Source of the DNA: Salinicola socius
Lineage (GTDB): Bacteria > Pseudomonadota > Gammaproteobacteria > Pseudomonadales > Halomonadaceae
Length of the DNA stretch: 64,000 nucleotides
Direction of reading: 5' to 3'
Assembly: GCF_001937195.1 (NCBI RefSeq)
Contig: NZ_MSDO01000009.1
Span: forward strand, 124,001-188,000
Positions 52,331 through 61,515 of the stretch are shown one piece after another. A model generated the notes under the pieces. The model was not told the origin of the DNA and did not search any database. It saw only the letters and a program-made list of their open reading frames with translations. Made by a program: the position numbers and the translations under genes. The number at the start of each line of letters is the position of its first letter. Positions within the stretch are counted from its first letter, which is position 1.

Positions 52331-53287
52331 ATGACGCAGCAACTCGACTCTCTCAAACAGCTTTCCATGGTGGTTGCCGACACCGGTGATCTGGATGCCA
52401 TCCGCCGCTATCAGCCGCACGACGCGACCACCAATCCGTCTCTGATTCTCAAGGCCTTCGATCTCGAAGGTTATCAGGCGCTGATCGACGAGACGCTGGC
52501 CGCGGTGAAGTCGGAAGTGTCCGATGCCGACGCCCGTGTCGAGGATGCGGTCGATCGTCTCTGCGTGGCGATCGGCACCGAGATCACCAAGATCATTCCT
52601 GGCCGTGTCTCCACCGAAGTGGCCGCCAAGCTCTCCTTCGACGAGGAAGCCAGCTTCGAGAAGGCCCATCATCTGATCAAGCTTTACGAGAAACAGGGCG
52701 TCTCCAAGGACCGCGTGCTGATCAAGCTCGCTTCCACCTGGGAAGGCATTCGCGCTGCCGAAAGGCTCGAGAAGGAAGGCATCAAGTGCAACCTGACGCT
52801 GCTCTTTTCCGATGCCCAGGCGCGTGCCTGTTTCGAAGCCGGCGTCTATCTGATCTCACCCTTCGTCGGCCGCGTCACCGATTGGTACAAGAAATCCACC
52901 GGCACCGAATCCTACGCGCCAGACGAGGACCCGGGCGTCAAGTTCGTCCGCGGCGTGTGCGACTACGCCAGCCAGTACGGCTACAAGACAGTGGTCATGG
53001 GCGCCAGCTTCCGCAACACCGATCAGATTCTGGCGCTGGCCGGCTGTAATCGCCTGACCATTTCGCCGGCGCTGCTCGAAGAGCTCTCCTCCGCGGAAGG
53101 GGAAGTGACACGCAAGATCACCGACGAGGGTAGCGGCACCGAGCGTCTCGATCCGATCGGAGAAGCGCAGTTCCGCTGGGAGCACAACGAGGACGCCATG
53201 GCGACCGAGAAGCTGGCCGAGGGTATCCGCACCTTCGCCGCCGACCAGAAGAAGCTGGAAGGCTTGCTGGCCAAGCGTTTGGGTTGA
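52331..53287 (+). CDS. tal: Transaldolase
   Basis: Transfers a dihydroxyacetone unit between sedoheptulose 7-phosphate and glyceraldehyde 3-phosphate. It has 318 residues (E. coli TalB 317). The Schiff-base lysine is Lys132 in [14 protein letters not shown] and the general acid Asp17 is in VADTGD, both at TalB positions. Other motifs are TTNPSL and [14 protein letters not shown] precedes ATG. A 246-bp gap from mtlY suggests its own promoter, though read-through is possible. Confidence 0.96.
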   Translation: MTQQLDSLKQLSMVVADTGDLDAIRRYQPHDATTNPSLILKAFDLEGYQALIDETLAAVKSEVSDADARVEDAVDRLCVAIGTEITKIIPGRVSTEVAAKLSFDEEASFEKAHHLIKLYEKQGVSKDRVLIKLASTWEGIRAAERLEKEGIKCNLTLLFSDAQARACFEAGVYLISPFVGRVTDWYKKSTGTESYAPDEDPGVKFVRGVCDYASQYGYKTVVMGASFRNTDQILALAGCNRLTISPALLEELSSAEGEVTRKITDEGSGTERLDPIGEAQFRWEHNEDAMATEKLAEGIRTFAADQKKLEGLLAKRLG

Positions 53288-53327
53288 TAGCCCTTGGGCT
53301 GACTTCTCATCGCTGTCTCGAAATGAA

Positions 53328-53356
53328 AACACCCGGCCATATGCCGGGTGTTTTTT
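53328..53356 (+). terminator. Intrinsic terminator after tal
   Basis: AACACCCGGC, loop CATAT, GCCGGGTGTT, then TTTT. Perfect 10-bp stem. Confidence 0.9.
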
Positions 53357-53437
53357 CGTGGGTAGTTAGGATTCGTCTGATTCGCTGGCGGAGAGCCTGT
53401 CACTGATCGTGCATTAGCGATCCTCACCGTTGATTGA

Positions 53438-53464
53438 CGAGGGGGCTTAACGCTCGCCCCCTCG
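53438..53464. other. Perfect hairpin preceding the composite palindrome
   Basis: CGAGGGGGC and GCCCCCTCG with a 9-base loop. No T tract. Part of a 316-bp gene-free stretch between tal and the LLM oxidoreductase gene. Confidence 0.6.
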
Positions 53465-53487
53465 CCGCTCCCCCTCTTTTGGCGTCG

Positions 53488-53622
53488 CAAGACCGCGAAT
53501 CCCGGTATGAGAATGCGCCTGCGCTTAGGGTCGGCGCGCACGGACATCCTTGTCCTGGCGCGCCTCGCGCGACATCCCTGTCGCGCGACCCGGCTTGGCG
53601 CTTCTCATCCCGCGCGGTCTTG
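53488..53622. repeat. Composite nested palindromic element (REP/MITE-like)
   Basis: Outer arms CAAGACCGCG and CGCGGTCTTG (53488 and 53613), then ATGAGAA/TTCTCAT and GCGCC/GGCGC, enclose two tandem hairpins. One is GGCGCGC...GCGCGCC with inner GGACA/TGTCC. The other is TCGCGCGACA-TCCC-TGTCGCGCGA. Both hairpins share a GACATCCyTGTC apex. No coding capacity is apparent. It resembles extragenic palindromic elements but I see no second copy in the window. Confidence 0.6.
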
Positions 53623-53672
53623 GAGACGCCGGGAGGCAAATTCTAGCCTCTAGATCTACGACTGTTCAGCAA

Positions 53673-54665
53673 TCAGGCCTTCCATACGTCCGCCAGAATC
53701 TCGTAGGACTTCACCCGTTCGGCGTGATCAAAACAGTCGGTGTTGACCATGATCTCGTCGGCGCCGGTCTGTTCGAGCAGGTTCTCCAGTTGCTGCCGCA
53801 CGCTCTCCGGCCCGCCGACCACGGCGGCCCCCAGATTCTGAGAGACCATGGCCTGCTCCTGTGGCGACCAGTCGAGGTTTTCCACCGGTGGCAGGGTGCG
53901 CGTACTTTTGCCGCGAATCAGATTGAGAAATTTCTGCTGCTGCGTGGTGGCGAGAAAGCGGGCGCGCTCGTCGGTGTCGGCAGCGACCAGTGGAATCCCG
54001 ATCATGGCGTGGGGATTGTCGAGCACTCCCGGCTGGAAACCCTCGCGATAGAGGTGCAGTGCCTCGATCATGTAGCCGGGAGCGAACTGCCCGGCGAACG
54101 CGAACGGAAGGCCGAGTCTGGCAGCGAGTTGGGCACTGTAGCCACTGGAGCCAAGCAGCCAGATGGGCACGTGGGTGCCTTCACCGGGAATCGCGCGCAC
54201 GCGCTGGCCGGGCACGCTGTCGCCCAGGTAACGGCGCAGTTCATCGAGGCGATCGGGGAAATCGTTGACGCCGGCGCGCGGGTCGCGACGCATCGCCTGC
54301 ATGGTGATCCCGTCGGACCCCGGCGCACGGCCCAGGCCGAGATCGATCCGATCCGGGTAGAGCGTGGCCAGCGTGCCGAACTGTTCGGCGATCGCCAGCG
54401 GCGGATGGTTGGGCAACATGATGCCGCCGCTGCCGACGCGAAGCGTCGAGGTGGCGCCCGCGATATGGCCGATCAACACGCTGGTCGCCGCGCTGGCGAT
54501 CCCGTCGATGTTGTGGTGCTCGGCCAGCCAGTAACGGTTGTAGCCGAGTCGTTCGGTCTGTTGGGCCAGGTCGACGCTGTGACGGAAGGTCTCCGCCGCG
54601 GTACCGTCGCGCGTGATCGGTGCCAGGTCCAGCACCGAGAGAGGAATATCGGCAAGTCGTGACAT
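53673..54665 (-). CDS. LLM-class flavin-dependent oxidoreductase (bacterial luciferase-like, YhbW type)
   Basis: The protein has 330 residues. A TIM barrel begins [11 protein letters not shown], then [46 protein letters not shown] and [17 protein letters not shown], a sequence series characteristic of the YhbW/MsnO8 group. It uses reduced FMN or F420-like flavin to oxidise an unknown substrate. ATG 54665 is preferred; 54680 is the alternative. It lies downstream of, and possibly at the end of, the lipid-type operon, separated by a perfect hairpin. Confidence 0.88.
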   Translation of the reverse strand: MSRLADIPLSVLDLAPITRDGTAAETFRHSVDLAQQTERLGYNRYWLAEHHNIDGIASAATSVLIGHIAGATSTLRVGSGGIMLPNHPPLAIAEQFGTLATLYPDRIDLGLGRAPGSDGITMQAMRRDPRAGVNDFPDRLDELRRYLGDSVPGQRVRAIPGEGTHVPIWLLGSSGYSAQLAARLGLPFAFAGQFAPGYMIEALHLYREGFQPGVLDNPHAMIGIPLVAADTDERARFLATTQQQKFLNLIRGKSTRTLPPVENLDWSPQEQAMVSQNLGAAVVGGPESVRQQLENLLEQTGADEIMVNTDCFDHAERVKSYEILADVWKA

Positions 54666-54701
54666 GAGCGTTCTCGTCAAGAAATGGGTGGACGCTCGTT
54701 A

Positions 54702-54731
54702 GCGCCCTCATGATCCCTATCATGAGGGCGC
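54702..54731. other. Perfect 12-bp palindromic hairpin
   Basis: GCGCCCTCATGA, 6-base loop, TCATGAGGGCGC. It lies 83 bp after the TPR gene stop and 37 bp before the LLM gene start. Without a T run it may be a weak terminator, a processing signal or an operator. Confidence 0.55.
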
Positions 54732-54813
54732 CAGAGACGAATGCAACCGATTCCACCGCCGCCGATCTCCGCGCTGCCTCCGGGTTGCTCGGACGTTCGA
54801 ACGAGGCGTGCGC

Positions 54814-55518
54814 CTAGATCTCATTCAGCAGAGCCTGAATGTCCTGACGACGCCCGGCATCGGCCGTCTCCCTGCCGGGGCGCGGCGCTGCTGCCATGGC
54901 CTTCTCGATGGCCTGGCGGGCCTTCGCATCGTCGCCCTGATCGTGGAGGAAGTCGGCCCAGAAGTAGTTGCTGTCGATCCCGTCGGGATTGAGGCTCAAA
55001 CCTTTCCGCAGCAGCTGTCGCGCCTTGTCGTCGTCACCGAAGCTGATGGGCCAGCCGGGCACCTGGTGATAGAGCGTCCCCAGGCTGGTATACGCCGAAC
55101 CGCTCAGCGTCGTCGGATCGATCGACAGCGCCTGCTCGAACTCGGCACGGGCCTCCTTGACCTGCGATAGGGCGCTTAGACCGCCCTCCGCGCCTGCCTG
55201 AGAGCCACGAATGATACCCGCCCAGGTGTGTAGTTCTGCACTTTTGGGTTGTGCTTCAAGTAAAGCCTGAGCGCGCTGATAGAGTTGCTCGAAGGCATCG
55301 GCACGCCGCGCTTCCGGCGTCTGGTACTGAATGTTGGCCCAGCGGCTCTGGAGTTCATGCAGGCCCGCGGCGACCGTCGCTGCCGAGACCGCGGTCGATG
55401 CCGAAGCCGTCAAAGGTTGTGCCGCCAACACCATGGGGCTGTCGGTAAGCGCGATCCCTGCCGTCGAGGCGAGAACCATGGCGAGAACCATGGCCTTCAA
55501 AGAGTGCTGTGCTGTCAT
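54814..55518 (-). CDS. Secreted TPR-repeat protein
   Basis: The protein has 234 residues. A signal peptide of about 33 residues (ending VLAAQP) contains a duplicated MVLA unit (12 bp twice). TPR-like helices follow: RADAFEQLYQRAQALLEAQP, ARAEFEQALSIDPTTL, YTSLGTLYHQ, ARQLLRKGLSLNPDGIDSNYFWADFLHDQGDDAKARQ. GGGAG precedes ATG. It is the last gene of the five-gene operon, 19 bp after the SDR gene. A periplasmic scaffold role is inferred from the repeats only. Confidence 0.8.
   Translation of the reverse strand: MTAQHSLKAMVLAMVLASTAGIALTDSPMVLAAQPLTASASTAVSAATVAAGLHELQSRWANIQYQTPEARRADAFEQLYQRAQALLEAQPKSAELHTWAGIIRGSQAGAEGGLSALSQVKEARAEFEQALSIDPTTLSGSAYTSLGTLYHQVPGWPISFGDDDKARQLLRKGLSLNPDGIDSNYFWADFLHDQGDDAKARQAIEKAMAAAPRPGRETADAGRRQDIQALLNEI
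55471..55494 (-). repeat. 12-bp tandem duplication in a signal-peptide region
   Basis: GAGAACCATGGC twice in a row, in frame, inside the TPR protein gene. Confidence 0.75.
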
Positions 55519-55537
55519 GGTGATCTCCCTGTGCGGG

Positions 55538-56335
55538 TCAGGACGACGTGGAAGGACGACGCGCATGTTGCTGGATCGTTGGAAGCTGCTTTTTGAGCGC
55601 GCGATCGACGAGGCCTGGCAGCATGCCGTTAAGCTTGACCAGCAGGCACTCCGGCCAGCCAAGTTGTCGATCACGAGCATGCTTCTCGATGCCGCGGATG
55701 ACGCTCGCGGCGACGTGAGCGGGTTCGTCCACGTGGTTGCCCAGCGCGGTGTTGAGGGCATCGGCGCGGTCACTGTTCATGCTCGTGCGGGTGGCACGAG
55801 GCGAGATATGCAGCACCTGGATCGGCGTATCGGCTAGCTCTCGACGCAAGGCCTGACTGAATCCGCGCAAGGCGAACTTGGTCGTGCAGTAGGCGGTATA
55901 GCCCGGGTGGCCAATCGCCCCGAAAGCAGATCCGAGGTTGACGATCCAGGCGCTATTTTCGTGCAGCAGTCGCGGTAGCAGCGCCTGAGTGAGCAGCAGG
56001 GTGGCTGTTACGTTGAGGTCCACCATCGACGATATCGCCGCCGGAGACTGCTCGTCGAAGAGGCCGAAATGATTCACCCCGGCGGCGTTGATCAGCATGT
56101 CGATTCGTGCGCCATCGGCGGCCTCGACGATCCTGCGACGCTCATCTGGTGCCGTCAGGTCGGCGGGGAGCGCACGAATGCGCTCGGGCGCGAGCGCTGC
56201 CAGGTCTCTCAGCACGCTGGCGTTACGCCCCACGATCAGCATCTGGGCGCCGCGCTGGGCCAGCAGTGTCACGAGTTCCCGTCCGATGCCGCCACTGGCG
56301 CCCGTGACCAGGATGCGGCGATCAGACCAACGCAT
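55538..56335 (-). CDS. Short-chain dehydrogenase/reductase
   Basis: The protein has 265 residues. The NAD(P) motif is ILVTGASGGIGREL (TGxxxGIG) with VGRN following the second strand. NAAG is present, and the catalytic Ser/Tyr/Lys appear as NLGSAFG... and YTAYCTTKFA (YxxxK with Tyr then Lys). It resembles SDRs acting on acyl or ketone substrates. The C-terminal extension (about 225-265) is basic and may associate with membrane. The start overlaps the diiron oxidase gene by 14 bases. Confidence 0.9.
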   Translation of the reverse strand: MRWSDRRILVTGASGGIGRELVTLLAQRGAQMLIVGRNASVLRDLAALAPERIRALPADLTAPDERRRIVEAADGARIDMLINAAGVNHFGLFDEQSPAAISSMVDLNVTATLLLTQALLPRLLHENSAWIVNLGSAFGAIGHPGYTAYCTTKFALRGFSQALRRELADTPIQVLHISPRATRTSMNSDRADALNTALGNHVDEPAHVAASVIRGIEKHARDRQLGWPECLLVKLNGMLPGLVDRALKKQLPTIQQHARRPSTSS

Positions 56336-57017
56336 GGCTCAGGCCCTCATGACTGGCGACGTCGCCGGCAGCCCGCTGAAGATTGCGGAACATGGCACCG
56401 TAGAGGCGATAGACCATGTTGGCGGAATCGATGATGGCCTGTAGGTCGGCGGGGTCTTCGAGCCGGTTGATCTGTTCCTCGAAGAACGCCAGATGCCCGA
56501 TATCGAGGCTGCCGTGGGATTCGAGGTAGCGAAAGGCGTTGGCCGGGAGTCCGGCACCGTCGCGCATCTGCTCGGCGGCTTGGGTGGCGATGGCGGTACT
56601 GGTGCCCTCCAGCACGTGCACCATGCCGAAGAAGCCGACCGGGTTGTCGTAGGCTATGACATCACGGATGTAGCGCACCATCAATTCGGTAGCCGGCGCG
56701 GGTGTCGCACTGGCGACGGCATCGGCATCGCCCCCAATGGCGCGAATATCGTCCAGAATCCACTCCTGGTGGCCGTACTCCTCCTCAATGTATTCCACCA
56801 GCGCGCCACGCAACCATTCGAGGCGAGCCGGCAGGCGCGCCCCGCAGGCCATCATCAGCGGCACCGTCTGCTTGACGTGGTGATAGGCCTGTTCCAGAAA
56901 CGCGAGATAGATGTCGCGCGTGATGTTGCCCTCCAGCGCCCGGCGAATGACCGGCGTGTCGAGCAGCCATTGGCGATGACTGGCAGTGGCTTGCTGCAGT
57001 TTTTCATAGTGGGACAT
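56322..57017 (-). CDS. Haem-oxygenase-like diiron oxidase (TenA/PqqC-fold, UndA-like)
   Basis: The protein has 231 residues. Helical bundle with the metal-ligand pattern of HDO enzymes: Glu42 (LEQAYHHV), Glu80-x-x-His83 (EEEYGHQEW), Glu137 (MVHVLEGTS) and His168-x3-Asp172-x2-His175 (SHGSLDIGH). This pattern and spacing match proteins such as UndA (medium-chain 1-alkene formation) and differ from true TenA thiaminases. It therefore probably uses O2 for decarboxylation, desaturation or N-oxidation of a substrate activated by the adjacent ligase. ATG 57017 has GGAGA upstream. Neighbours are ligase upstream and SDR downstream. Confidence 0.85.
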   Translation of the reverse strand: MSHYEKLQQATASHRQWLLDTPVIRRALEGNITRDIYLAFLEQAYHHVKQTVPLMMACGARLPARLEWLRGALVEYIEEEYGHQEWILDDIRAIGGDADAVASATPAPATELMVRYIRDVIAYDNPVGFFGMVHVLEGTSTAIATQAAEQMRDGAGLPANAFRYLESHGSLDIGHLAFFEEQINRLEDPADLQAIIDSANMVYRLYGAMFRNLQRAAGDVASHEGLSHALV

Positions 57018-57048
57018 GATGTCGTCTCCTGAGGCGTAAGCGGATGTC

Positions 57049-58551
57049 TTACACATCCGCCGGTGGATAGACCGGGCTCGTAAGCCAGGTGTGGTAATGG
57101 TTGACCAACGCGTCACGGCGCAGTCGGCCATTGGCGGTTGCTAGACCGTTTTGTGCAGTAAAGGGGGCGCTGCGTTGCCACAGTGAGACGCGCGCGTAAT
57201 CGGGCAACCGGGCATTGGCTCGCGCCACGGCGTCTTCGATTTGGCGATCGTTGACCCAGTCGCCTCGCGGCACCAACAAGGCACGATTGAAGGACTGCGC
57301 TTCACCGCTCACCCAGGCCTGGGCAAGCGCGGGTTCTGCGGTCAATTCAGCCTCGACCCAGGCCGGATCGACATTGCGGCCATAGGCGGTGATGAAGACC
57401 TGGCGATGACGTCCCTTGAGCCTCAGGTCATCGCCATCCCATTCACCTAGGTCGCCCGTGGGCCAGACCGTGGGCGCCGGGCCGCTGTCACCCAGGTAGC
57501 CCAGCATCACATTGCCCCGAACCAGCACCTCGCCATCTTCGGACAGGCTCACCTCCGCATGAGGCAATGGTCTGCCCACGCGACCGGGTCGATGTTCACT
57601 GGGACGCGCTTCACCGGGACGATTGAGTGTGACGACGGACGCGCACTCGGAAAGGCCGTATCCTTCGAACACCGGCCAGCCTGCGGCTTCCGCGCGCGCC
57701 AGGAGCGCGGGCGACACCGTGGCCCCGCCGACCGCGAAGAAACGGCCAAAGCCGATGGGCCCATCGCCTTGCTGGGTGAGTAACGCCGAAAGCAGTTGCG
57801 GCACCAGAATGAGACTGTCCGGCGCGTGATCGGTAATGACCTGCCAGCCGAGGGCGCTATCGAAACCACTTGCCCCCAGCCAGCCGAGTGCCCCCAAGGA
57901 GGGCAGTGTGACGCTGCCGCCCAGCCATAGTGGGGCGTAGATGCCACCGATGTTCTCCAGCAGCGTCGCCAGCGGGAGTATTGCCAGGTGTCGGCGCACC
58001 TCGACGCTAGCGGCGATCTCGGCGAGACTCTCGGCGACGACGAGCTGATTGTCGCTACTCAGGCAGACGCCTTTGGGTGTGCCGCTGGTGCCCGAGGTGA
58101 AGGTGATCTTGTGCGTGCCTTCGGGTAAGTCTGGAAGTGACGAGACACCGCGGCGCTGCCAGAGCGTGGCGTCTCTGGTGTTCGTGGAGCCGCTGGTGTC
58201 TGTGATAGCCACGAAGCCCGATGCCGTCGCCACGGACGGCGTCCCGATCAGCGTATCCAGACCTGCCTGATCGACCACGTGGGCTAGCTGTGACGGCGCA
58301 AAAAAGCCGGGTAGCGGCACGCTGACGATGGCTTCCTGCATCATCGCGAGATCCCACAGTACCCAGTCGACGCCATTATCGAGGGCCAATCCGACGCGCT
58401 GACTACCGAGTTGACGTAGCTGCTGTGCGCGGGATTCGACGAGCGTCATCAGTTCGCCGTAATCGATCGACCGGGTCTCGTCCTCCAGGGCGACACGGTT
58501 CGCGTCGGTCTTCCCCAGCGTCCACAAATGGTCCAGAAAGCGCTCACGCAT
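57049..58551 (-). CDS. AMP-dependent ligase (acyl-CoA/ACP synthetase-like)
   Basis: The protein has 500 residues. The ANL adenylation core shows the P-loop TSGTSGTPKG (about 153-162), VFEGYGLSECASV, and PTGDLGEW...LRLKGRHRQVFITAYGRNVDP. The last motif ends NGLATANGRLRRDALV; where most ANL enzymes have the catalytic A10 lysine (GK), this has GR, which is noteworthy because that lysine supports adenylation. ATG 58551 follows AAGGA. The start overlaps the stop of the hemolysin-family gene. The substrate is likely a fatty or hydroxy acid, by analogy. Confidence 0.85.
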   Translation of the reverse strand: MRERFLDHLWTLGKTDANRVALEDETRSIDYGELMTLVESRAQQLRQLGSQRVGLALDNGVDWVLWDLAMMQEAIVSVPLPGFFAPSQLAHVVDQAGLDTLIGTPSVATASGFVAITDTSGSTNTRDATLWQRRGVSSLPDLPEGTHKITFTSGTSGTPKGVCLSSDNQLVVAESLAEIAASVEVRRHLAILPLATLLENIGGIYAPLWLGGSVTLPSLGALGWLGASGFDSALGWQVITDHAPDSLILVPQLLSALLTQQGDGPIGFGRFFAVGGATVSPALLARAEAAGWPVFEGYGLSECASVVTLNRPGEARPSEHRPGRVGRPLPHAEVSLSEDGEVLVRGNVMLGYLGDSGPAPTVWPTGDLGEWDGDDLRLKGRHRQVFITAYGRNVDPAWVEAELTAEPALAQAWVSGEAQSFNRALLVPRGDWVNDRQIEDAVARANARLPDYARVSLWQRSAPFTAQNGLATANGRLRRDALVNHYHTWLTSPVYPPADV

Positions 58552-59191
58552 GATCGGTATCCTTGAGAAGCGGGGCAGCGGCGGGCACGGTGTTGATGAT
58601 CGTGCGGTCGCCAGCCGGGGCGAGGCGATGCCAGGCGGCAAGCAAGTCGCCACCCATGACCCAGGGGCGGTGCAGGTAATAATTGCCCCAGTCGCCTTGC
58701 GCGGAACCCAAGCGGGTCGGGTTGGCCTCCGCGAGACGATGGACGTCTAGGCCAAGGCGTCGAAACCCATTGCGAACGGTTGCCGTTGCGGTGAATGCCA
58801 GCCACCGGCACTCCTCGGCAACGAGCGAGGCAACCAGTGCTCGAATCAGCGGGATCGTCATGCCAGGCCGACGAGCGGCCAGATTGCCGATTTCCGCCAA
58901 TGCCGTGCGATCGACCTGGGTCTCCAGAACGGCGGAGAGGGCCTGCTCGATGGGCGTTTCCAGGTAGTGCTCTAGAAACAGCGGGGATGCGTCGGCTCGA
59001 CGCACGCCGACGGCAGCCTGCAGTTGATCTTGCTCCCACAGCCCGTAGAGATGCGGTGCGAACTGGGCGATCGAAGCGCCATGCTGCTGCCGGTAGGTAT
59101 CCGCGATGAAGTGCTCGAGCGTGGCTCGCTCCTGACTGTTCCGACTTTCACGCCAGATGATGTTCGCCGCTGGGGCAGATAAACCCGCCAT
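58544..59191 (-). CDS. Thermostable hemolysin-family (GNAT-like) protein
   Basis: The protein has 215 residues. It matches the T_hemolysin family (PF12261), first named from Vibrio but predicted to have an acyltransferase (GNAT/autoinducer-synthase-like) fold. Conserved stretches include IADTYRQQHGASIAQFAPHL, LFLEHYLETPIEQAL, EIGNLAARRPGM and LAFTATATVRNGFRRLG. ATG 59191 has GGAGGG at 6 bases; an upstream ATG at 59236 is weaker. It leads the five-gene operon with AMP-ligase, diiron oxidase, SDR and TPR genes, which argues for a biosynthetic acyltransferase role rather than a toxin. Confidence 0.8.
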   Translation of the reverse strand: MAGLSAPAANIIWRESRNSQERATLEHFIADTYRQQHGASIAQFAPHLYGLWEQDQLQAAVGVRRADASPLFLEHYLETPIEQALSAVLETQVDRTALAEIGNLAARRPGMTIPLIRALVASLVAEECRWLAFTATATVRNGFRRLGLDVHRLAEANPTRLGSAQGDWGNYYLHRPWVMGGDLLAAWHRLAPAGDRTIINTVPAAAPLLKDTDHA

Positions 59192-59390
59192 CGATAGCCC
59201 TCCACCCAATATGATGAGGGCGAGATTGAGGCACAAAGGCTTAACGAAGACTTACGTCGAGGGAACTTTCGTTTGACATCCCGTTGACTCGCCAAGGGCT
59301 GCGAGGTAGACCCGGAGCGGCCGCAGAGAGTGGAGGCTTCGTCTACACTGTTGGCGTCAGAGGCAATCAGCACAATCAAAAGGGGACGAC

Positions 59391-61025
59391 ATGCCCAAAT
59401 TCGGCAAGCAAGGCGTATTCATCGTCTCGGCGCTGGTGATAGTGGCGATCGTGGCCGTTGGTGCCATTTTCCCGACGGGATTCGGGAATATCGCCAATTC
59501 GGCACTGGGTGCGACCACTCACTACTTTGGATGGTTCTATCTGATCTCCGTATTCGGATTCGTGATTTTTCTGGTGGGGCTGGCATTCAGCAAGTACGGA
59601 AAAATTCGCCTGGGTCCCCAGGACAGTAAACCGACCTATGGCTTCTTTTCCTGGGTGAGCATGCTGTTGGCGGCAGGGTTCGGCGTCGGCCTGGTGTTCT
59701 ATGGCATGGCGGAACCGATGACCCATTACATGACGCCGCCTTATGGCGACGTGGCGCCGGAATCCGCTGAATCCGCGCGTTACGCGATCCAGTACGCGTT
59801 CTTCAACTGGGGTATCCACCAGTGGGCGGCATTCTCTGTCGTCGGTCTGATCATCGCCTATTACCAGTTCCGCAAGGGACAGGCCGGCATGGTTTCCAAT
59901 GTGCTGTCGTCGGTAACGGCCAAACGCCCGAAACTGCGTCGGCTCGGGCCGATCCTCGACATCTTCGCCGTCGTCGCGACGGTGATGGGTGTGGCGACTT
60001 CCATTGGTCTAGCCGTTCTTCAGATCAATGGCGGCCTACATTCGGTATTCAATGTTCCCGAAAACATGATGTGGCAGTTCATCATCATGGGGGCGATGTT
60101 CGTCTGCTACATGATCTCGGCAACCTCGGGTCTGGACAAAGGCATCAAGAATCTGTCCAACCTCAACCTGATCATCTGCTTCGCATTGATGTTCTACATC
60201 CTGTTCACGGGTCCGACCATTGCGATTCTCGAGACCATCACGCTGGGCATCGGTGATTATCTACAGAACTTCATCGGCATGAGCCTGCGGATGTCGCCTT
60301 ACGACGATAGCCAATGGGCGTCCAACTGGACGATATTCTACTGGGCATGGGTCATTGCCTGGTCACCGTTCGTGGGTACCTTCGTGGCCCGGATCTCGCG
60401 TGGTCGCACCATCAAGCAGTACGTTTTTGGCGTGCTCGTCGTGCCGCCGCTGCTGGCCTGTCTGTGGATCGGCGTCTTCGGTGGTGCCGCCATCCAGATG
60501 GAGATGAACAGCGATGCCGGTCTGGCACAGGCGACCTCGGACAACATTACCTCGGCGCTGTTCCAGATGTTCGATCTGATGCCGTTCTCGAACGTGCTGT
60601 CGGTGGTCGCACTCTGTCTGATCTTCATTTTCCTGGTGACCTCGGCGGACTCCGCGACCTACATCGTGTCGCAGATGACCGATAACGGCTCGCTCAATCC
60701 GCCGCTGATGAAGCGGATCATCTGGGGAGTGCTGATCGCCGCGATCTGCCTGACACTGCTTTCGGCAGGCGGCGAGAACGGGCTCAAGGGACTGCAGTCG
60801 GCATCGGTACTGGCAGCGTTACCCTTCACGTTCATTCTCTACGGGATGATATTCGTGACGCTGAAAGAGCTTCGTGCCGATCGCAAGGCGATGCTGACCG
60901 CGTTGTATCGCCGCCACAGCGATACGCCGGTAGGGGCCGATGCCTTCGAAGCCGAAGAACTGGCAGACGAGGACCGTTACCGTCGCGCGCCGGATATCAA
61001 GAATCGTCGTATCAACCCGCGCTGA
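59391..61025 (+). CDS. BCCT-family transporter (betaine/choline/carnitine type)
   Basis: The protein has 544 residues with twelve helices. BCCT signatures are GFGVGLVFYGMAEP in TM3-4, FFNWGIHQWAAFSVVGL, and WTIFYWAWVIAWSPFVGTFVARISRGR, with Trp-rich TM8 forming the aromatic quaternary-amine box. Na+ or H+ coupled uptake of betaine-like osmolytes is likely; the exact substrate is unknown. The C-terminal tail is charged. AGGGG precedes ATG. It is ended by a terminator. Confidence 0.95.
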   Translation: MPKFGKQGVFIVSALVIVAIVAVGAIFPTGFGNIANSALGATTHYFGWFYLISVFGFVIFLVGLAFSKYGKIRLGPQDSKPTYGFFSWVSMLLAAGFGVGLVFYGMAEPMTHYMTPPYGDVAPESAESARYAIQYAFFNWGIHQWAAFSVVGLIIAYYQFRKGQAGMVSNVLSSVTAKRPKLRRLGPILDIFAVVATVMGVATSIGLAVLQINGGLHSVFNVPENMMWQFIIMGAMFVCYMISATSGLDKGIKNLSNLNLIICFALMFYILFTGPTIAILETITLGIGDYLQNFIGMSLRMSPYDDSQWASNWTIFYWAWVIAWSPFVGTFVARISRGRTIKQYVFGVLVVPPLLACLWIGVFGGAAIQMEMNSDAGLAQATSDNITSALFQMFDLMPFSNVLSVVALCLIFIFLVTSADSATYIVSQMTDNGSLNPPLMKRIIWGVLIAAICLTLLSAGGENGLKGLQSASVLAALPFTFILYGMIFVTLKELRADRKAMLTALYRRHSDTPVGADAFEAEELADEDRYRRAPDIKNRRINPR

Positions 61026-61043
61026 CCGATAGCGCTGTCGACC

Positions 61044-61077
61044 ACGGCCCCGATCCGAACAGGATCGGGGCCGTTTT
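61044..61077 (+). terminator. Intrinsic terminator after the BCCT gene
   Basis: ACGGCCCCGATCC, GAACA loop, GGATCGGGGCCGT, then TTT. 13-bp stem. Confidence 0.85.
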
Positions 61078-61255
61078 GTGTCTAGGCCGGCCCTCGGTGG
61101 CGGGTCAGGTCAGCCAATTTCAGACGTAAGGGTGGAGAAATAGGTCGAAACGACCTAATTTGATACCGGATTGAACAGTCTGCTAACAGACTGGAGACTC
61201 AATTTGAGAGGCGTGCCGCCGTTAACACCATAATGACGAATTGCGGAGCCTGCCC

Positions 61256-61429
61256 ATGCCCCCCGCCTTGAAGCCTTCTCGCCAGCTGCACCATGGTGCG
61301 ACTCGACGCGCGACCGTGCCTTCCGATTCCCGAGTCGACCGCTGGCTCAACCTGCTGGTAAGCGTGTTCGTGACCACGGCGCTGGTCGTCGGCAGCGTGG
61401 CGCTGCTCGTCACGCTGCTGTTTCAATGA
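61256..61429 (+). CDS. Single-pass small membrane protein
   Basis: The protein has 57 residues. A basic N-terminal half (KPSRQLHHGATRRATVPSD) is followed by one strong hydrophobic helix, NLLVSVFVTTALVVGSVALLVTLLF, near the C-terminus. ATG 61256 has GGAG at 7 bases. No family recognised. It lies between the BCCT gene and the convergent GntR gene. The ribosome binding site and clear TM support it as real, but conservation is untested. Confidence 0.55.
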   Translation: MPPALKPSRQLHHGATRRATVPSDSRVDRWLNLLVSVFVTTALVVGSVALLVTLLFQ

Positions 61430-61515
61430 AGTCGGCGATTGCCGCCACTGCCTGAAAGGCTGACAGCCCCGCCTGCAGAAGTCCGTGGTTTCGACATGAA
61501 CCTACTCGCGACCCC

